Of a stretch of 64,000 nucleotides of DNA, positions 45,367 to 54,433 are shown piece by piece; positions within the stretch are counted from its first letter, which is position 1, and each line of letters begins with the position of its first letter. The translations under genes and the position numbers were made by a program. The notes beneath the pieces were generated by a model that saw nothing but the letters and a program-made list of their open reading frames with translations, had not been told where the DNA came from and made no database searches. Location: NCBI RefSeq assembly GCF_012844225.1, contig NZ_JABAGQ010000003.1, positions 310,001 to 374,000 on the forward strand, in the 5' to 3' direction. This stretch comes from Rhodococcus sp. 105337 (GTDB lineage Bacteria > Actinomycetota > Actinomycetes > Mycobacteriales > Mycobacteriaceae).

Positions 45367-46574
45367 GTCCTACCGCGGCGTTGCGAACCCGCCTGCTCGC
45401 GTTCTTCGCGATCGGACTCGCTGCCGTCCTCGTCGTCGCGCTGTGGGTCGTGGAGGTGCCTCGCCTGGTCGGCATCGGCCGCTACGACGTCCGGCTGGAA
45501 CTCACCGACGGAGCCGGTCTGTACCCGTCGGCCAACGTGACCTACCGCGGAGTCGAGATCGGGCGCGTGACCGCTGTGACGATGACGATCGGCGGTGCGG
45601 AAGCCGTGCTGTCCCTCGATTCGGGCGTACCCGTCCCCGCGGACGCCGCGGTTCAGGTCCGGAGCATGTCGGCCATCGGCGAGCAGTACGTCGAGTTCCT
45701 GCCTGCCGGCGCCGACGCGCCGTACCTGGGCGACGGTGACGTCGTCGGGTCCGACCGTGTGTCGGTGCCCGAGCCCATCGGACGGGCACTCGATCAACTC
45801 GACAGCACCTTGCAGTCGGTCGGGACCGACCGTCTGTCCGTGCTGCTCGACGAAACCCACTCCGCTGTCGCCGATTCGGACGACGCGTTGCGGACGCTCA
45901 TCGAGTCTGCGGCGGCAGTGAGCGGTGAGGCAGCCGCGAGCATCGACAGCACGGCGACCCTGCTGGATCAGGTCGGGCCGCTGCTCGAGACACAGGTGGC
46001 ATCCTCGGACGCCATCACCCGATGGGCATCGTCACTCGCCGGCACGACCGGGCAACTCCGTGACTCCGACACCGATATCCGCACCCTGCTCGGGGTCGGC
46101 GCGCCTGCCGCCGCGCAGGTGCAGGCATTGTTCGAGGACGCCGAACCCACCCTGCCCCTGCTCCTGGCGAACCTCATCACGGTCGAGCAGGTCGCGGCGG
46201 TGTATCAACCGTCGCTCGAGCAGATACTCGTGCTCTTCCCCTCGATCATGGCGTCGACACAGTCCGCCGGCCTGCCCAACGTCGACAACCCGGCGCAGAA
46301 CACGTATTTCGTCAATTCGTACAACGATCCGCCGCCGTGTATCAGCGGGTTCCTGCCACCGGAGCAACGCCGGTCGCCCACCGAACTCGACGTTCCGGAA
46401 ACCCCGCCGGATCTGTACTGCACGTTGCCGGCCGATTCGCCGGTCGCGGTGCGCGGGGCACGGAACATGCCGTGCATCGAGTACCCGGGACGACGGGCAC
46501 CGACCGTGCAATTGTGTCGCGACGGTGGATACCCGGCCACCGGGCTGGAAGATCTGCTGACGCCGACGGGCTGA
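45363..46574 (+). CDS. MCE family protein, F subunit of the second operon
   Basis: The 403-residue protein has an N-terminal membrane helix (LLAFFAIGLAAVLVVALWV), the MCE domain (RYDVRLELTDGAGLYPSANVTYRGVEIGRV), EQYVEFLP and an F-type tail with PPCISGFLPPEQRRSP and IEYPGRRAPT. It stops soon after that motif, while mce4F carries about 70 more residues. It is the last gene of this operon; no Mce-associated protein follows, unlike the mce4 set. Confidence 0.91.
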   Translation: MSPTAALRTRLLAFFAIGLAAVLVVALWVVEVPRLVGIGRYDVRLELTDGAGLYPSANVTYRGVEIGRVTAVTMTIGGAEAVLSLDSGVPVPADAAVQVRSMSAIGEQYVEFLPAGADAPYLGDGDVVGSDRVSVPEPIGRALDQLDSTLQSVGTDRLSVLLDETHSAVADSDDALRTLIESAAAVSGEAAASIDSTATLLDQVGPLLETQVASSDAITRWASSLAGTTGQLRDSDTDIRTLLGVGAPAAAQVQALFEDAEPTLPLLLANLITVEQVAAVYQPSLEQILVLFPSIMASTQSAGLPNVDNPAQNTYFVNSYNDPPPCISGFLPPEQRRSPTELDVPETPPDLYCTLPADSPVAVRGARNMPCIEYPGRRAPTVQLCRDGGYPATGLEDLLTPTG

Positions 46575-46644
46575 GCAGGAGCCGGGAGCGGCACTGCGCA
46601 AGAGCGCGGGCAGAACACGACCGCGCGCAGCCGGCGAACGAACG

Positions 46645-46674
46645 GTGGCCGCCGCGCCGGAGCGCAGCGGCCAC
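46645..46674. terminator. Hairpin between convergent genes
   Basis: GTGGCCGC (46645-46652) pairs with GCGGCCAC (46667-46674), and inner CGC/GCG bases extend the stem. It sits in the gap between the second mce operon and the convergent oxidoreductase gene, so it could stop transcription from both sides. No U-tract is present. Confidence 0.55.
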
Positions 46675-46687
46675 GTGATCGTCCCGG

Positions 46688-47818
46688 TCAGGCGCTCGCG
46701 GCCTCGTTCAGCCGCTCGAGCGTGCCGGTCGCGTCGAGGTACTCCTGCACCCACCGCTCGATGACCGCGGAGGTCTTCTCGACCTTCGAGAACTGGCCGA
46801 CGACCTGCCCGACGGGGTTGAACGCGACGTCGACGGAATCGTCCGGGTACTTGTGCGTCGCAGCGACGGCCATGCCCGAGACCATGTACTGCAGAGGCAT
46901 TCCCAAAGGCTCCGGGGTGTCGTCCTGCTCCCACGCCTCGGTCCAGTCGTTGCGGAGCATCCGGCAGGGCTTGCCCGTGAACGAGCGGCTGCGCACGGTG
47001 TCGCGACTGGTGGCGTTGACGTAGGCCGCCTGCTGCACGGCGGTGTTCTCGGCCTCTTCGACCATCAGCCACTGGGAACCGGACCAGGTGCCCTGCGTGC
47101 CCAGCGCCAGGGCGGCCGCGATCTGCTGGCCGCTGCCGATACCGCCCGCTGCCAGGACAGGCACCGGCGCAACCTCTTTGACCACCTGTGGCCACAACAC
47201 GATCGAGCCGACTTCGCCGCAGTGTCCGCCACCTTCTCCGCCCTGGGCGATGATGATGTCGACTCCGGCGTCGGCGTGCTTGCGCGCCTGGTAGGGGGAT
47301 CCGCACAGGGCTGCGACCTTGCGCCCGGATTCGTGGATGTGCGCGATCATGTCCGCCGGAGGCGTCCCGAGTGCGTTGGCGATGAGCGTGACCTTCGGAT
47401 GCTGGAGGGCGACGTCGACCTGCGGGGTGGCCGTTGCTTCCGTCCAGCCGAGAAGCTGCAACGCGTTATCGTCTCCTTCGGGCAGCGGCACACCGTGGTC
47501 GGTGAGAATCTTGCGGCCGAAATCGAGGGTTTCCTGCGGCACCATCGACTGCAGCATCTTGGTGAGTTCTTCGGCCGAGAGGTCGGTGTCCATGCCCTCG
47601 TACTTGTTCGGAATCACGATGTCCACGCCGTACGGACGGTCGCCGATGTGCTCATCGATCCAGTTCAGCTCCACTTCGAGCTGCTCGGGGGTGAACCCGA
47701 CGGCGCCGAGGACACCGAACCCGCCCGCCTTCGACACGGCGACGACAACGTCACGGCAGTGGGTGAAGGCGAAGATGGGGAACTCGATGCCGAGTTCGTC
47801 GCAAAGGGGCGTGTGCAT
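46688..47818 (-). CDS. Nitronate monooxygenase / 2-nitropropane dioxygenase-family flavoprotein, KstR-type control
   Basis: The 376-residue protein is an FMN TIM barrel of the NPD/NMO group: PIFAFTHCRDVVVAVSKAGGFGVLG, VTLIANALGTPP, GVDIIIAQGGEGGGHCGEVGS (FMN phosphate region) and VLAAGGIGSGQQIAAALALGTQG. Family members oxidise nitronates or act as NAD(P)H-quinone or enoyl reductases; the physiological role here is unknown. ATG 47818 has a GAGGAG ribosome-binding site, and a perfect KstR-like site lies 30 bases upstream, tying it to steroid metabolism. A paralogue is at 58293. Confidence 0.85.
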   Translation of the reverse strand: MHTPLCDELGIEFPIFAFTHCRDVVVAVSKAGGFGVLGAVGFTPEQLEVELNWIDEHIGDRPYGVDIVIPNKYEGMDTDLSAEELTKMLQSMVPQETLDFGRKILTDHGVPLPEGDDNALQLLGWTEATATPQVDVALQHPKVTLIANALGTPPADMIAHIHESGRKVAALCGSPYQARKHADAGVDIIIAQGGEGGGHCGEVGSIVLWPQVVKEVAPVPVLAAGGIGSGQQIAAALALGTQGTWSGSQWLMVEEAENTAVQQAAYVNATSRDTVRSRSFTGKPCRMLRNDWTEAWEQDDTPEPLGMPLQYMVSGMAVAATHKYPDDSVDVAFNPVGQVVGQFSKVEKTSAVIERWVQEYLDATGTLERLNEAASA

Positions 47819-47847
47819 TCGGCACTCCTCGGGAGACAGTGGAAGAC

Positions 47848-47861
47848 TGGAACAGGTTCTA
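47848..47861. promoter_or_regulatory. KstR-like operator before the nitronate monooxygenase-family gene
   Basis: TGGAACAGGTTCTA fits TnnAACnnGTTnnA at all fixed positions and lies 30 bases before the start codon. This brings the flavoprotein into the predicted steroid regulon, separately from the CoA-transferase operon that ends at 47914. Confidence 0.78.
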
Positions 47862-47913
47862 CTTTAGAGTGCGCGCGGCGGATTGAACATGCCCAGCGGC
47901 GTCTCGCCCGAAC

Positions 47914-49164
47914 TCAGATGATCCCGCGCTCGCGGAGCGCGTCCTGCTCGGCCTCGGCGAGTCCGAGGATGTCGCCGTAGACGGCGGCATTGTCGTAACC
48001 GGCGATCGGTGCGCCCGCCATGCGAACCGATCCGGGTGTGCCGGCGAGGACCGGCACGACACCAGGCCCGAGCACGTCGCGGCCCGTGCGCTCGTCGTGG
48101 TGCGGCACAAGCATTCCGCGGGCCTGGAACTGCGGATCGCGCACCACTTCCGCGACCGTGTTGACCGGACCGGCGACGACGCCCGCCGCAGACAGGTGTG
48201 CGAGCAGGTCGTCGAGCGTCCAGGTCGCCGCCCATCGCCCGATCAGTGCGTCGAGTTCGTCCTGGTTGGTGCCGCGGGAAAGGTGGTCGGCGAAACGCGG
48301 GTCGTCTGCGAGTTCCGGGGAGTCCATCGCAGCGCACAGCCTCCGGAAGACGGTGTCCTGGTTGGCGGCGATGACGATCCACATGTCGTCGGCTGTCCGG
48401 TAGAGATTCGACGGGGCGATCCCCTCGAGGCGGGTGCCGGACGGGCCCCGTACCACGCCGGCGGCGTCGTAGTCGGGCACCACGGATTCCTGGACCGCGA
48501 AGCACGCTTCCGTCAATGCGACGTCCACGATCTGTCCACGTCCCGTGCGTTCACGGCTGAGCAGCGCGGCGAGCACCCCCTGGACGGCGAACATGCCACC
48601 GAGGGTGTCGCCGAGGGACAGCGCGAGTCGCGGCGGGGCCTGCCCGGGATAGCCGTTGAGGTGCCGCAGACCGCTCTCGGCCTCGGCGACCGACGCGTAA
48701 CCCGCGTGCCCGGCCTTGGGACCGGTCTGCCCGTACCCGGACACGCGGGCCAGGACGAGGCCCGGATTGATCTCGGACAGCACGTCGTACCCGAGTCCCC
48801 ACTTCTCGAGGGTGCCCGGCCGGAAGTTCTCGACGATGACGTCCGATTCGGCGACCAGGCGCCGGAACAGTTCCTGACCGTCTGGAGCGCGCAGATCGAG
48901 AGTGATGCAGCGCTTGTTGCGGGCGTGCACCGTCCAGAAGAATCGGTGCCCGTCCCGCTCGCCCTGTCCCCATGTACGCAGCGGGTCGGGACGAGCGGGA
49001 TCCTCGATCTTGATGACGTCTGCGCCCATGTCGCCGAGCAGGCGTCCGGCGAACGGACCCGCGATCAGGGTGCCCAGTTCGAGCACCCTGATGTCCGCGA
49101 GCGCACCGGTGCCTGCCGTCGTCTGCGCCGAATCACCCTGCGTACCTGCGTTACCGGATTGCAC
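47914..49164 (-). CDS. CaiB/BaiF class III CoA-transferase
   Basis: The 416-residue protein has class III CoA-transferase features: LADIRVLELGTLIAGPFAGRLLGDMGADVIKIE, ENFRPGTLEKWGLGYD, SGYGQTGP and the LSLGDTLGG region, where Asp186 is the expected covalent acyl-carrying aspartate. These enzymes move CoA between carboxylic acids and are close to 2-methylacyl-CoA racemases, so either reaction is possible. GTG 49164 gives a short disordered N-terminus before the fold. It is the last gene of the seven-gene operon, 20 bases after the aldehyde dehydrogenase, suggesting it activates the acid that enzyme makes. Confidence 0.87.
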   Translation of the reverse strand: MQSGNAGTQGDSAQTTAGTGALADIRVLELGTLIAGPFAGRLLGDMGADVIKIEDPARPDPLRTWGQGERDGHRFFWTVHARNKRCITLDLRAPDGQELFRRLVAESDVIVENFRPGTLEKWGLGYDVLSEINPGLVLARVSGYGQTGPKAGHAGYASVAEAESGLRHLNGYPGQAPPRLALSLGDTLGGMFAVQGVLAALLSRERTGRGQIVDVALTEACFAVQESVVPDYDAAGVVRGPSGTRLEGIAPSNLYRTADDMWIVIAANQDTVFRRLCAAMDSPELADDPRFADHLSRGTNQDELDALIGRWAATWTLDDLLAHLSAAGVVAGPVNTVAEVVRDPQFQARGMLVPHHDERTGRDVLGPGVVPVLAGTPGSVRMAGAPIAGYDNAAVYGDILGLAEAEQDALRERGII

Positions 49165-49184
49165 TGTGTTGCCTGTTCCTTCGG

Positions 49185-50666
49185 TCAGTAACCGAGGTGA
49201 ACCGTCTTCTCCTCGGTGAACGCTTCGAGGCCGCTGCGGCCCAGTTCGCGGCCGATACCGCTGGCGTCGCGCCCGCCCCAGGGTAGCGCCGGGTCGGGCA
49301 CTCCCCAGCCGTTGACCCACACCGTTCCGACCCGCAACTGCGGGATGACGCTGTGCACCGTGGAGAGGTTCTGGCTGAAGATGAAGGCGTTGAGGCCGTA
49401 CTTGGTGGTGTTCGCGAGCCGGACCGCCTCGTCGGTGGTCTTGAACGTGATGACCGTGGCGACCGGGCCGAAGATCTCGTCCTGCGCGATGGTGAGGTCG
49501 TTCGTGCCGCGGAACACGGTGGGTTCGACGAAGAAACCGCGGTCGCCGATGCGGGATCCTCCGGTGACGAGCTGGGCGCCCTCACTGCGCCCCTTCTCGA
49601 TGTAGCCGAGGATGCGGTCGAGTTGCTTGCGATTGACGATCGTGCCCTGGGTGCTGGCCGGGTCGAAGGGGTCGCCGACGACCGCGTTGCGGGCGAACTC
49701 GACGAGCCCTTCCACCACCTGGTCGGCGATCGACTCGTGCACGATCACCCTCGTACCCGCCGCGCACACCTGGCCCTGGTGGTAGAAGTTGCCCATCGCG
49801 ATCCACGGCAGCGACGCGTCGAGGTCCGCGTCCGGGAAGATCAACTGCGGGGCCTTGCCGCCCAGCTCGAGGGTGACCTTCCGGAACTTCTCGCCCGCGA
49901 GCGAGGTGATGGTCTTTCCGACCGCGGGGCTTCCCGTGAAAGTGATCTTGTCGATGCCGGTGTGCGCGGCGAGCGCAGCACCGGCCTCGGGACCGAGCCC
50001 GGGCACGACGTTGAACGCACCGTCGGGCACACCGGCTTCGGCGAGCAGGTCGGCCAGCCTGAGCGTCGCCAGCGATGCGTCCTCTGCGGGTTTGACCACC
50101 ACCGAGCATCCGGCTGCGAGCGCGGGTGCGATCTTCCAGGCCGCAACCACGGTCGGGTTGTTCCACGGTGTGATCGCACCGACCACGCCGAGAGGCTGCC
50201 GCAGCGTGAATCCGAATCGGTGCTGGGGGCCGACATCCGGAAGGATCATCGCCTCGCCGGCAATCTTGTCGGCCCAGCCGGCGTAATGACGGAACGACGC
50301 GGCGGCAGCGGGAATGTCACCGGCCACGGTGTCGGCGTAGAGCTTTCCCATCTCCGCTGTCTCGAGCGCGGACAACTCGGGCGCGTGCTGTTCGAGGAGA
50401 TCCGCCACGCGCGTGAGGATTCGCCCACGCTCGGCGCCGGGCATGCGCGACCACACTCCGGACTCGAAGGTGTCGCGGGCCGCGTCGACGGCGGCGTCGA
50501 TGTCTGCGGCGCCGCCCGCTGCCACTTCGGCGACGACTTCTTCGGTCGCCGGATTGATCGACGAGAAGTGTGCACCGGACTGCGCCGGGACGGTCCGCCC
50601 TCCGATACGCAGGCCGGAGTCGGGAATTGTGACGGGGGCGGGGACGGGGGTGGAGAGGTCGGTCAT
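49185..50666 (-). CDS. Aldehyde dehydrogenase (ALDH superfamily)
   Basis: The 493-residue protein is a typical NAD(P)-dependent aldehyde dehydrogenase: TPWNNP, VVKPAEDASL, TGSPAVGK, Glu267 in LELGGKAP and nucleophile Cys301 in GQVCAAGTR, then EIFGPV near the C-terminus. It oxidises an aldehyde to an acid in the cytoplasm. It lies 9 bases after hmgA and 20 before the CoA-transferase. In this context the aldehyde could be the product of oxidative C=C cleavage by the DUF2236 protein, but the substrate is not shown by sequence. Confidence 0.93.
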   Translation of the reverse strand: MTDLSTPVPAPVTIPDSGLRIGGRTVPAQSGAHFSSINPATEEVVAEVAAGGAADIDAAVDAARDTFESGVWSRMPGAERGRILTRVADLLEQHAPELSALETAEMGKLYADTVAGDIPAAAASFRHYAGWADKIAGEAMILPDVGPQHRFGFTLRQPLGVVGAITPWNNPTVVAAWKIAPALAAGCSVVVKPAEDASLATLRLADLLAEAGVPDGAFNVVPGLGPEAGAALAAHTGIDKITFTGSPAVGKTITSLAGEKFRKVTLELGGKAPQLIFPDADLDASLPWIAMGNFYHQGQVCAAGTRVIVHESIADQVVEGLVEFARNAVVGDPFDPASTQGTIVNRKQLDRILGYIEKGRSEGAQLVTGGSRIGDRGFFVEPTVFRGTNDLTIAQDEIFGPVATVITFKTTDEAVRLANTTKYGLNAFIFSQNLSTVHSVIPQLRVGTVWVNGWGVPDPALPWGGRDASGIGRELGRSGLEAFTEEKTVHLGY

Positions 50667-50675
50667 CGGGACTCC

Positions 50676-52013
50676 TCAGGAAGAAGGCGGGGTGAAGCGA
50701 CGGATGAGCCCGGACCACGACGCGTCGTAGTCCGTCTGACGGTGCGCACAGCGGTAGGCGGCGTCGGTCACGGTGAGCGCCGATCGCGTCTCGAACATGA
50801 ACGAGAGGGTGTTCTCGAGCTTGACCGGTACCAGGTCGGCCGCGGTGGCAAGGTCGAACGTCTCCGCATCGGGACCATGCGCGCCCCACTGGTTGTGGAG
50901 GGACGCACCGCCGGGTACGAACCCCTCGGCCTTCGAATCGTGGCGCCCGCGTACGAGTCCCATGAACTCGGTCATGACGTTGCGGTGGAAATGCGGTGGC
51001 CGGAAGGTGCGCTCCGCAACCACCCACCGGTCGGGGAAGACACAGAAATCGACGTTCGCCTGGCCCGGTATCGGCGTCGGGGAGGTAAGCACGGTGAAGA
51101 TCGACGGGTCGGGATGGTCCCACCCCGCGGTGGTCATCGCGTTGAACCTGCCGAGGTCGTACTTGTAGGCACCGTGCGTGCCGTGCCAGGCGACCACGTC
51201 GAGTGGGGAATGATCCAGCTCGGTCGCCCAGATCTGTCCACCGAACTTGTTCACCAGTTCGACAGGTCCGTTCCGGTCCTCGTACCAGGCGGTGGGATAG
51301 AGGAAGTCGCGTGCGTGTGCGAGACCGTTCGCCCCGATGGGGCCGAGTTCGGGCAGCGCATAGGCAGACCCGTAATTCTCACAGACGTAGCCCGACGCCC
51401 GTTCCCCCAGCAGCTCGACGCGGAACCGCACGCCACGGCCGATCACCGCGATCTCACCCGGGCCGACCGCGAGGCGCCCGAATTCCGTGCAGAGCAGCAG
51501 TTCACCGTCCTGCGGGACGAACAGCAGTTCCCCGTCGGAGTCGACGAAGTACCGGTCGGTCATCGACGACGACATGGAATAGAGGTGTACGGCTATGCCG
51601 GTGCGGGCGTGGACGTCGCCGTTGACGGCGTAGGTGATGATCCCGTCCACGAAATCCGTCCCGGGTGCCGGTGGAGGCAGCGGATCCCACCGGATCCGGT
51701 TGGGGGTGAGCACGCCTCCGGACGCCGGCGCCGACACCCAGCCACGGCTGTCGACGCGCTCGAACGGCCCGTGCGCGGCAGACGGCATGATCCGGTAGGT
51801 CCATGTTCTGCGGTTGTGTTCGCGTGGTTCGGTGAACGCGGTCGCCGAGTGCTGCTCGGCGTACAAACCGTACGGCGCACGCTGGGGGGAATTCTGCCCC
51901 CACGGCAGCGAACCCTCGACGGCCTCGCTGTGATGCTCGTTGCCGAATCCCCGCAGATAGGAAAGACCCGGCGGATCGTCGACCTCCACGCGACCGTCGC
52001 TGCCTCCGCTCAC
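50676..52013 (-). CDS. hmgA: Homogentisate 1,2-dioxygenase
   Basis: The 445-residue protein matches HGD through its whole length: [12 protein letters not shown] near the N-terminus, [16 protein letters not shown], and the iron ligands His343 (HFHRN), Glu349 (MTEFMG) and His379 (GAHGPD), which correspond to His335, Glu341 and His371 of the human enzyme. It opens the homogentisate ring with O2 to maleylacetoacetate. The usual partners (maleylacetoacetate isomerase, fumarylacetoacetase) are not in the window. GTG 52013 overlaps the preceding stop (GTGA), so it belongs to the MCO/DUF2236 operon. A related hydroquinone rather than homogentisate itself is possible. Confidence 0.92.
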   Translation of the reverse strand: MSGGSDGRVEVDDPPGLSYLRGFGNEHHSEAVEGSLPWGQNSPQRAPYGLYAEQHSATAFTEPREHNRRTWTYRIMPSAAHGPFERVDSRGWVSAPASGGVLTPNRIRWDPLPPPAPGTDFVDGIITYAVNGDVHARTGIAVHLYSMSSSMTDRYFVDSDGELLFVPQDGELLLCTEFGRLAVGPGEIAVIGRGVRFRVELLGERASGYVCENYGSAYALPELGPIGANGLAHARDFLYPTAWYEDRNGPVELVNKFGGQIWATELDHSPLDVVAWHGTHGAYKYDLGRFNAMTTAGWDHPDPSIFTVLTSPTPIPGQANVDFCVFPDRWVVAERTFRPPHFHRNVMTEFMGLVRGRHDSKAEGFVPGGASLHNQWGAHGPDAETFDLATAADLVPVKLENTLSFMFETRSALTVTDAAYRCAHRQTDYDASWSGLIRRFTPPSS

Positions 52014-53065
52014 GTGAGCGCGACCATCTCGTGCAGTGTGGTCCCGGTACGGACGTACTCCTCGCCATCGACCGTGACCGTCATCGTGAAATCCGACCGG
52101 AATCGGAAGTACCCCGGGCGGCCGACGAGTCGATTGACGATCGGCTTCACCAGCGCGCTCGAGGCGAGCGGTACGTCTTCGAGAAGATTGTGGGCGTGCA
52201 CGATGTCGCGGACGGTGAGCTTCAGATCGAGCGAGCCCGGAACACGGATCCGCAGCCACGACGGATAGGTGCGATCGGCGACCGGGTCGAAGACCGCGGG
52301 GCCCTCGGTCATCTCGACCTCGCCGTTGCTGAGCACGATCCGGTCGTCCCGGGCGATCATCACCGGCTGCGACCAGTGGGCACCGTATTTCTTCTGGGTG
52401 TGCACCATCGCGTACACGAGGGAGAAGTCGTCGGTGTACAACCTGCCCCAGTACCACTTGTCGATGACACGCTTCATGTCACCGACACCCCAGTTGTGGT
52501 CGTGGTAGCCGCGACCGGTGACCTCGGTGGTGACGCCGTCGACCGTCACAGTGCCGGCGACAGAGGCCCGAGGCGCGCCCACGACCCAGGCGAAGAACTC
52601 GCGGTCGTTGTAACTCGTCCGGCCCCTGCCCGGCATCCACGGCGGAATCAGGACGGTGAACGTCAGATCGAATCCGAGGCCGCCCTCGGAGACGGCGACA
52701 CGGTAGATCGGCTTGCCCTCGTCCTCTCCGACGAGACGTGCCGTGTTGTGCGCGACCCGCACGTCGCAGCGTTCCTCCGACACCGTGAGGTCCGAGTCAC
52801 GGTACTGCCGGATCTCCTCCCTGCGCTGCCCGTCGGGCGAGTAGATGTGGATCTCCACTCCGGGTCTGCGGTGCACCAGTTCCCGCGTCTGCACCATCGC
52901 GACGACGATCCGGCCGTCGTCGAGATGTGCGTCGAAATACCAGTGTTCGAAGGCGTGTTTCTCGCTGGAAGGATGAGCGGCATTGTCTTTCGGTCCGACG
53001 ACGGTGATCTCGCCGTCACGGCGTCCCGGTCCGTTCCAGGCTTCGACGATCTGTAGAGCGGGCAT
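52010..53065 (-). CDS. CrtC/AttH-like lipocalin-fold protein (hydroxyneurosporene synthase family)
   Basis: The 351-residue protein fits the CrtC-like group: [21 protein letters not shown] near residue 40, IPPWMPGRG, the diagnostic [10 protein letters not shown] near residues 187-196 and [20 protein letters not shown]. CrtC adds water to a C=C bond of carotenoids, and this two-lobed lipocalin fold is shared with tocopherol cyclase-like proteins. No signal peptide is seen. ATG 53065 has a GGAG ribosome-binding site, 81 bases after the DUF2236 gene. Its isoprenoid-handling relatives point to a terpenoid or prenyl substrate. Confidence 0.8.
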   Translation of the reverse strand: MPALQIVEAWNGPGRRDGEITVVGPKDNAAHPSSEKHAFEHWYFDAHLDDGRIVVAMVQTRELVHRRPGVEIHIYSPDGQRREEIRQYRDSDLTVSEERCDVRVAHNTARLVGEDEGKPIYRVAVSEGGLGFDLTFTVLIPPWMPGRGRTSYNDREFFAWVVGAPRASVAGTVTVDGVTTEVTGRGYHDHNWGVGDMKRVIDKWYWGRLYTDDFSLVYAMVHTQKKYGAHWSQPVMIARDDRIVLSNGEVEMTEGPAVFDPVADRTYPSWLRIRVPGSLDLKLTVRDIVHAHNLLEDVPLASSALVKPIVNRLVGRPGYFRFRSDFTMTVTVDGEEYVRTGTTLHEMVALT

Positions 53066-53146
53066 GGGTTGTCTCCAAGAGTTCGGGTGTCGGCGGGGTA
53101 CTTGTCACACTGTGCGGTCGAGCCGCCCGCTCGATCGCATGTCCGA

Positions 53147-54433
53147 TCAACGACGCAGCGCACCGCTGGCGTCGAATTGTGCTTCGCGGCCGTCCATTTG
53201 GGCTCGGTACCAGTTCTCCCGGTGGACGACCATGATCTTCTCGTGCAGCGTGCCCACGCCCGGCACGAATCGCCGGGCGAGTTCCATGAGCGTGATCAGC
53301 GGGAACCGCACAACCGGGATGAGGATCCACGGCAGCACCTTCGGCATCGAGTATTTCCGCCGGGTGCCGGGCGACATGAACATCGCCGAGTACACCGAGT
53401 TGATGCGGAAATTGTATTTCGCACGGAGCAGGGCGAGACCACGGTGCCCTTCTCGCGGAGCGAACGCCTGCGGGTACGACTCGATGAGTTCCTTGCCGTA
53501 CTCCCCCGAGTCGTACGACCGCGACACGACGGTGGTGAGCAACGTCCGCACGCTGTCGCCGATCGTCTCGGGGTACCAGGTCGTCCGCACACCGAGGAGG
53601 TAGCCCATGTACTTCTGGAAGTGGATGAGCGCCCGTATTTCTCGCGGTGTGGTGTGGTAGCCGAGAGTCCACAGTGCCAGCCCCGGAGTCACGCTGCCCG
53701 CGATGAGCGTGAGCAGCATGTAGGTCTGGCTGATGGGAAGTCCCCATTTGGCGGCGTCCCATTCGGGGTGCCCGGCCACGCGGGCACGTACGGAGACATG
53801 CATGATCCGCACCTTCAGCGCCGTGGCCCGGCCGCGCGATCCGGCGGCGAGAAGCGCGCCGGGCTCGGACACGTCGATCCAGAACCGCGAGGTTTCGAGG
53901 AATCGGCGCAGAGCGTTGTCGCCCGCGTAACCGCCGGCGAGCGAGAGCGGTGTCGCGACAGCGGATTCCGTATAGATTTCGAGAGTTTCCGCACCTGCGA
54001 AGCTGAACAGCATCGTGCCCCAGCGCCGCCAGATCTCGGCGCCCTGTTCCACGAGTTCCGGCTGCACCCATTCGGGGACGGTCTCGAACTCGTCGAACAG
54101 CGCCTTCATCGCGTCGGGTGCCTCGGGAACGGAGTCGATGCCCTCCGTCAGGGCCCGCTCGAGCAGTGCGCGGGCCGCCTGGGGGCCGAGGTCACCGTGG
54201 TAGACCTCGTCCACGAAGCGCTCCGCGGTGGGGTCGCCACTGTAGAGGTCGTTGCACAGTGCGCGAGCCTGCTCGTCGGTGGGAAGGATGTCGAAGCCCG
54301 TCACGGCGCGAATCAGTCCCCGTACCCGCCGGACACCGGGCCGGGCCTTCGCCTGCCAGTAGGGGAACGCGCTCGGGCAGCGGTCCGGGGTATCCGATTC
54401 CCCGGATGCGCGTGTTTCCAGTGTTCCGGTCAT
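53147..54433 (-). CDS. DUF2236 oxygenase, MpaB/latex-clearing-protein-like
   Basis: The 428-residue protein is a DUF2236 (MpaB/Lcp) protein: mostly helical, with GDNALRRFLETSRFWIDV, GRATALKVRIMHVSVRARV (probable haem-ligand histidine in RIMH), TYMLLTLIAGSVTPGLALWTLGY and KYMGYLLGVRTTWYP. Lcp is a haem-b enzyme that cleaves polyisoprene double bonds into aldehyde and ketone ends, and MpaB cleaves a farnesyl chain of a phenolic meroterpenoid. No Tat or Sec signal is present, so it acts inside the cell, unlike Lcp. ATG 54433 overlaps the preceding gene by ATGA. Confidence 0.83.
   Translation of the reverse strand: MTGTLETRASGESDTPDRCPSAFPYWQAKARPGVRRVRGLIRAVTGFDILPTDEQARALCNDLYSGDPTAERFVDEVYHGDLGPQAARALLERALTEGIDSVPEAPDAMKALFDEFETVPEWVQPELVEQGAEIWRRWGTMLFSFAGAETLEIYTESAVATPLSLAGGYAGDNALRRFLETSRFWIDVSEPGALLAAGSRGRATALKVRIMHVSVRARVAGHPEWDAAKWGLPISQTYMLLTLIAGSVTPGLALWTLGYHTTPREIRALIHFQKYMGYLLGVRTTWYPETIGDSVRTLLTTVVSRSYDSGEYGKELIESYPQAFAPREGHRGLALLRAKYNFRINSVYSAMFMSPGTRRKYSMPKVLPWILIPVVRFPLITLMELARRFVPGVGTLHEKIMVVHRENWYRAQMDGREAQFDASGALRR

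Noticed and set aside
49353-52268. 971-codon plus-strand open frame
   Set aside because: It runs antisense to aldehyde dehydrogenase and hmgA, whose catalytic residues are intact; its translation is Arg/Gly-rich with no domain. It is a high-GC shadow.
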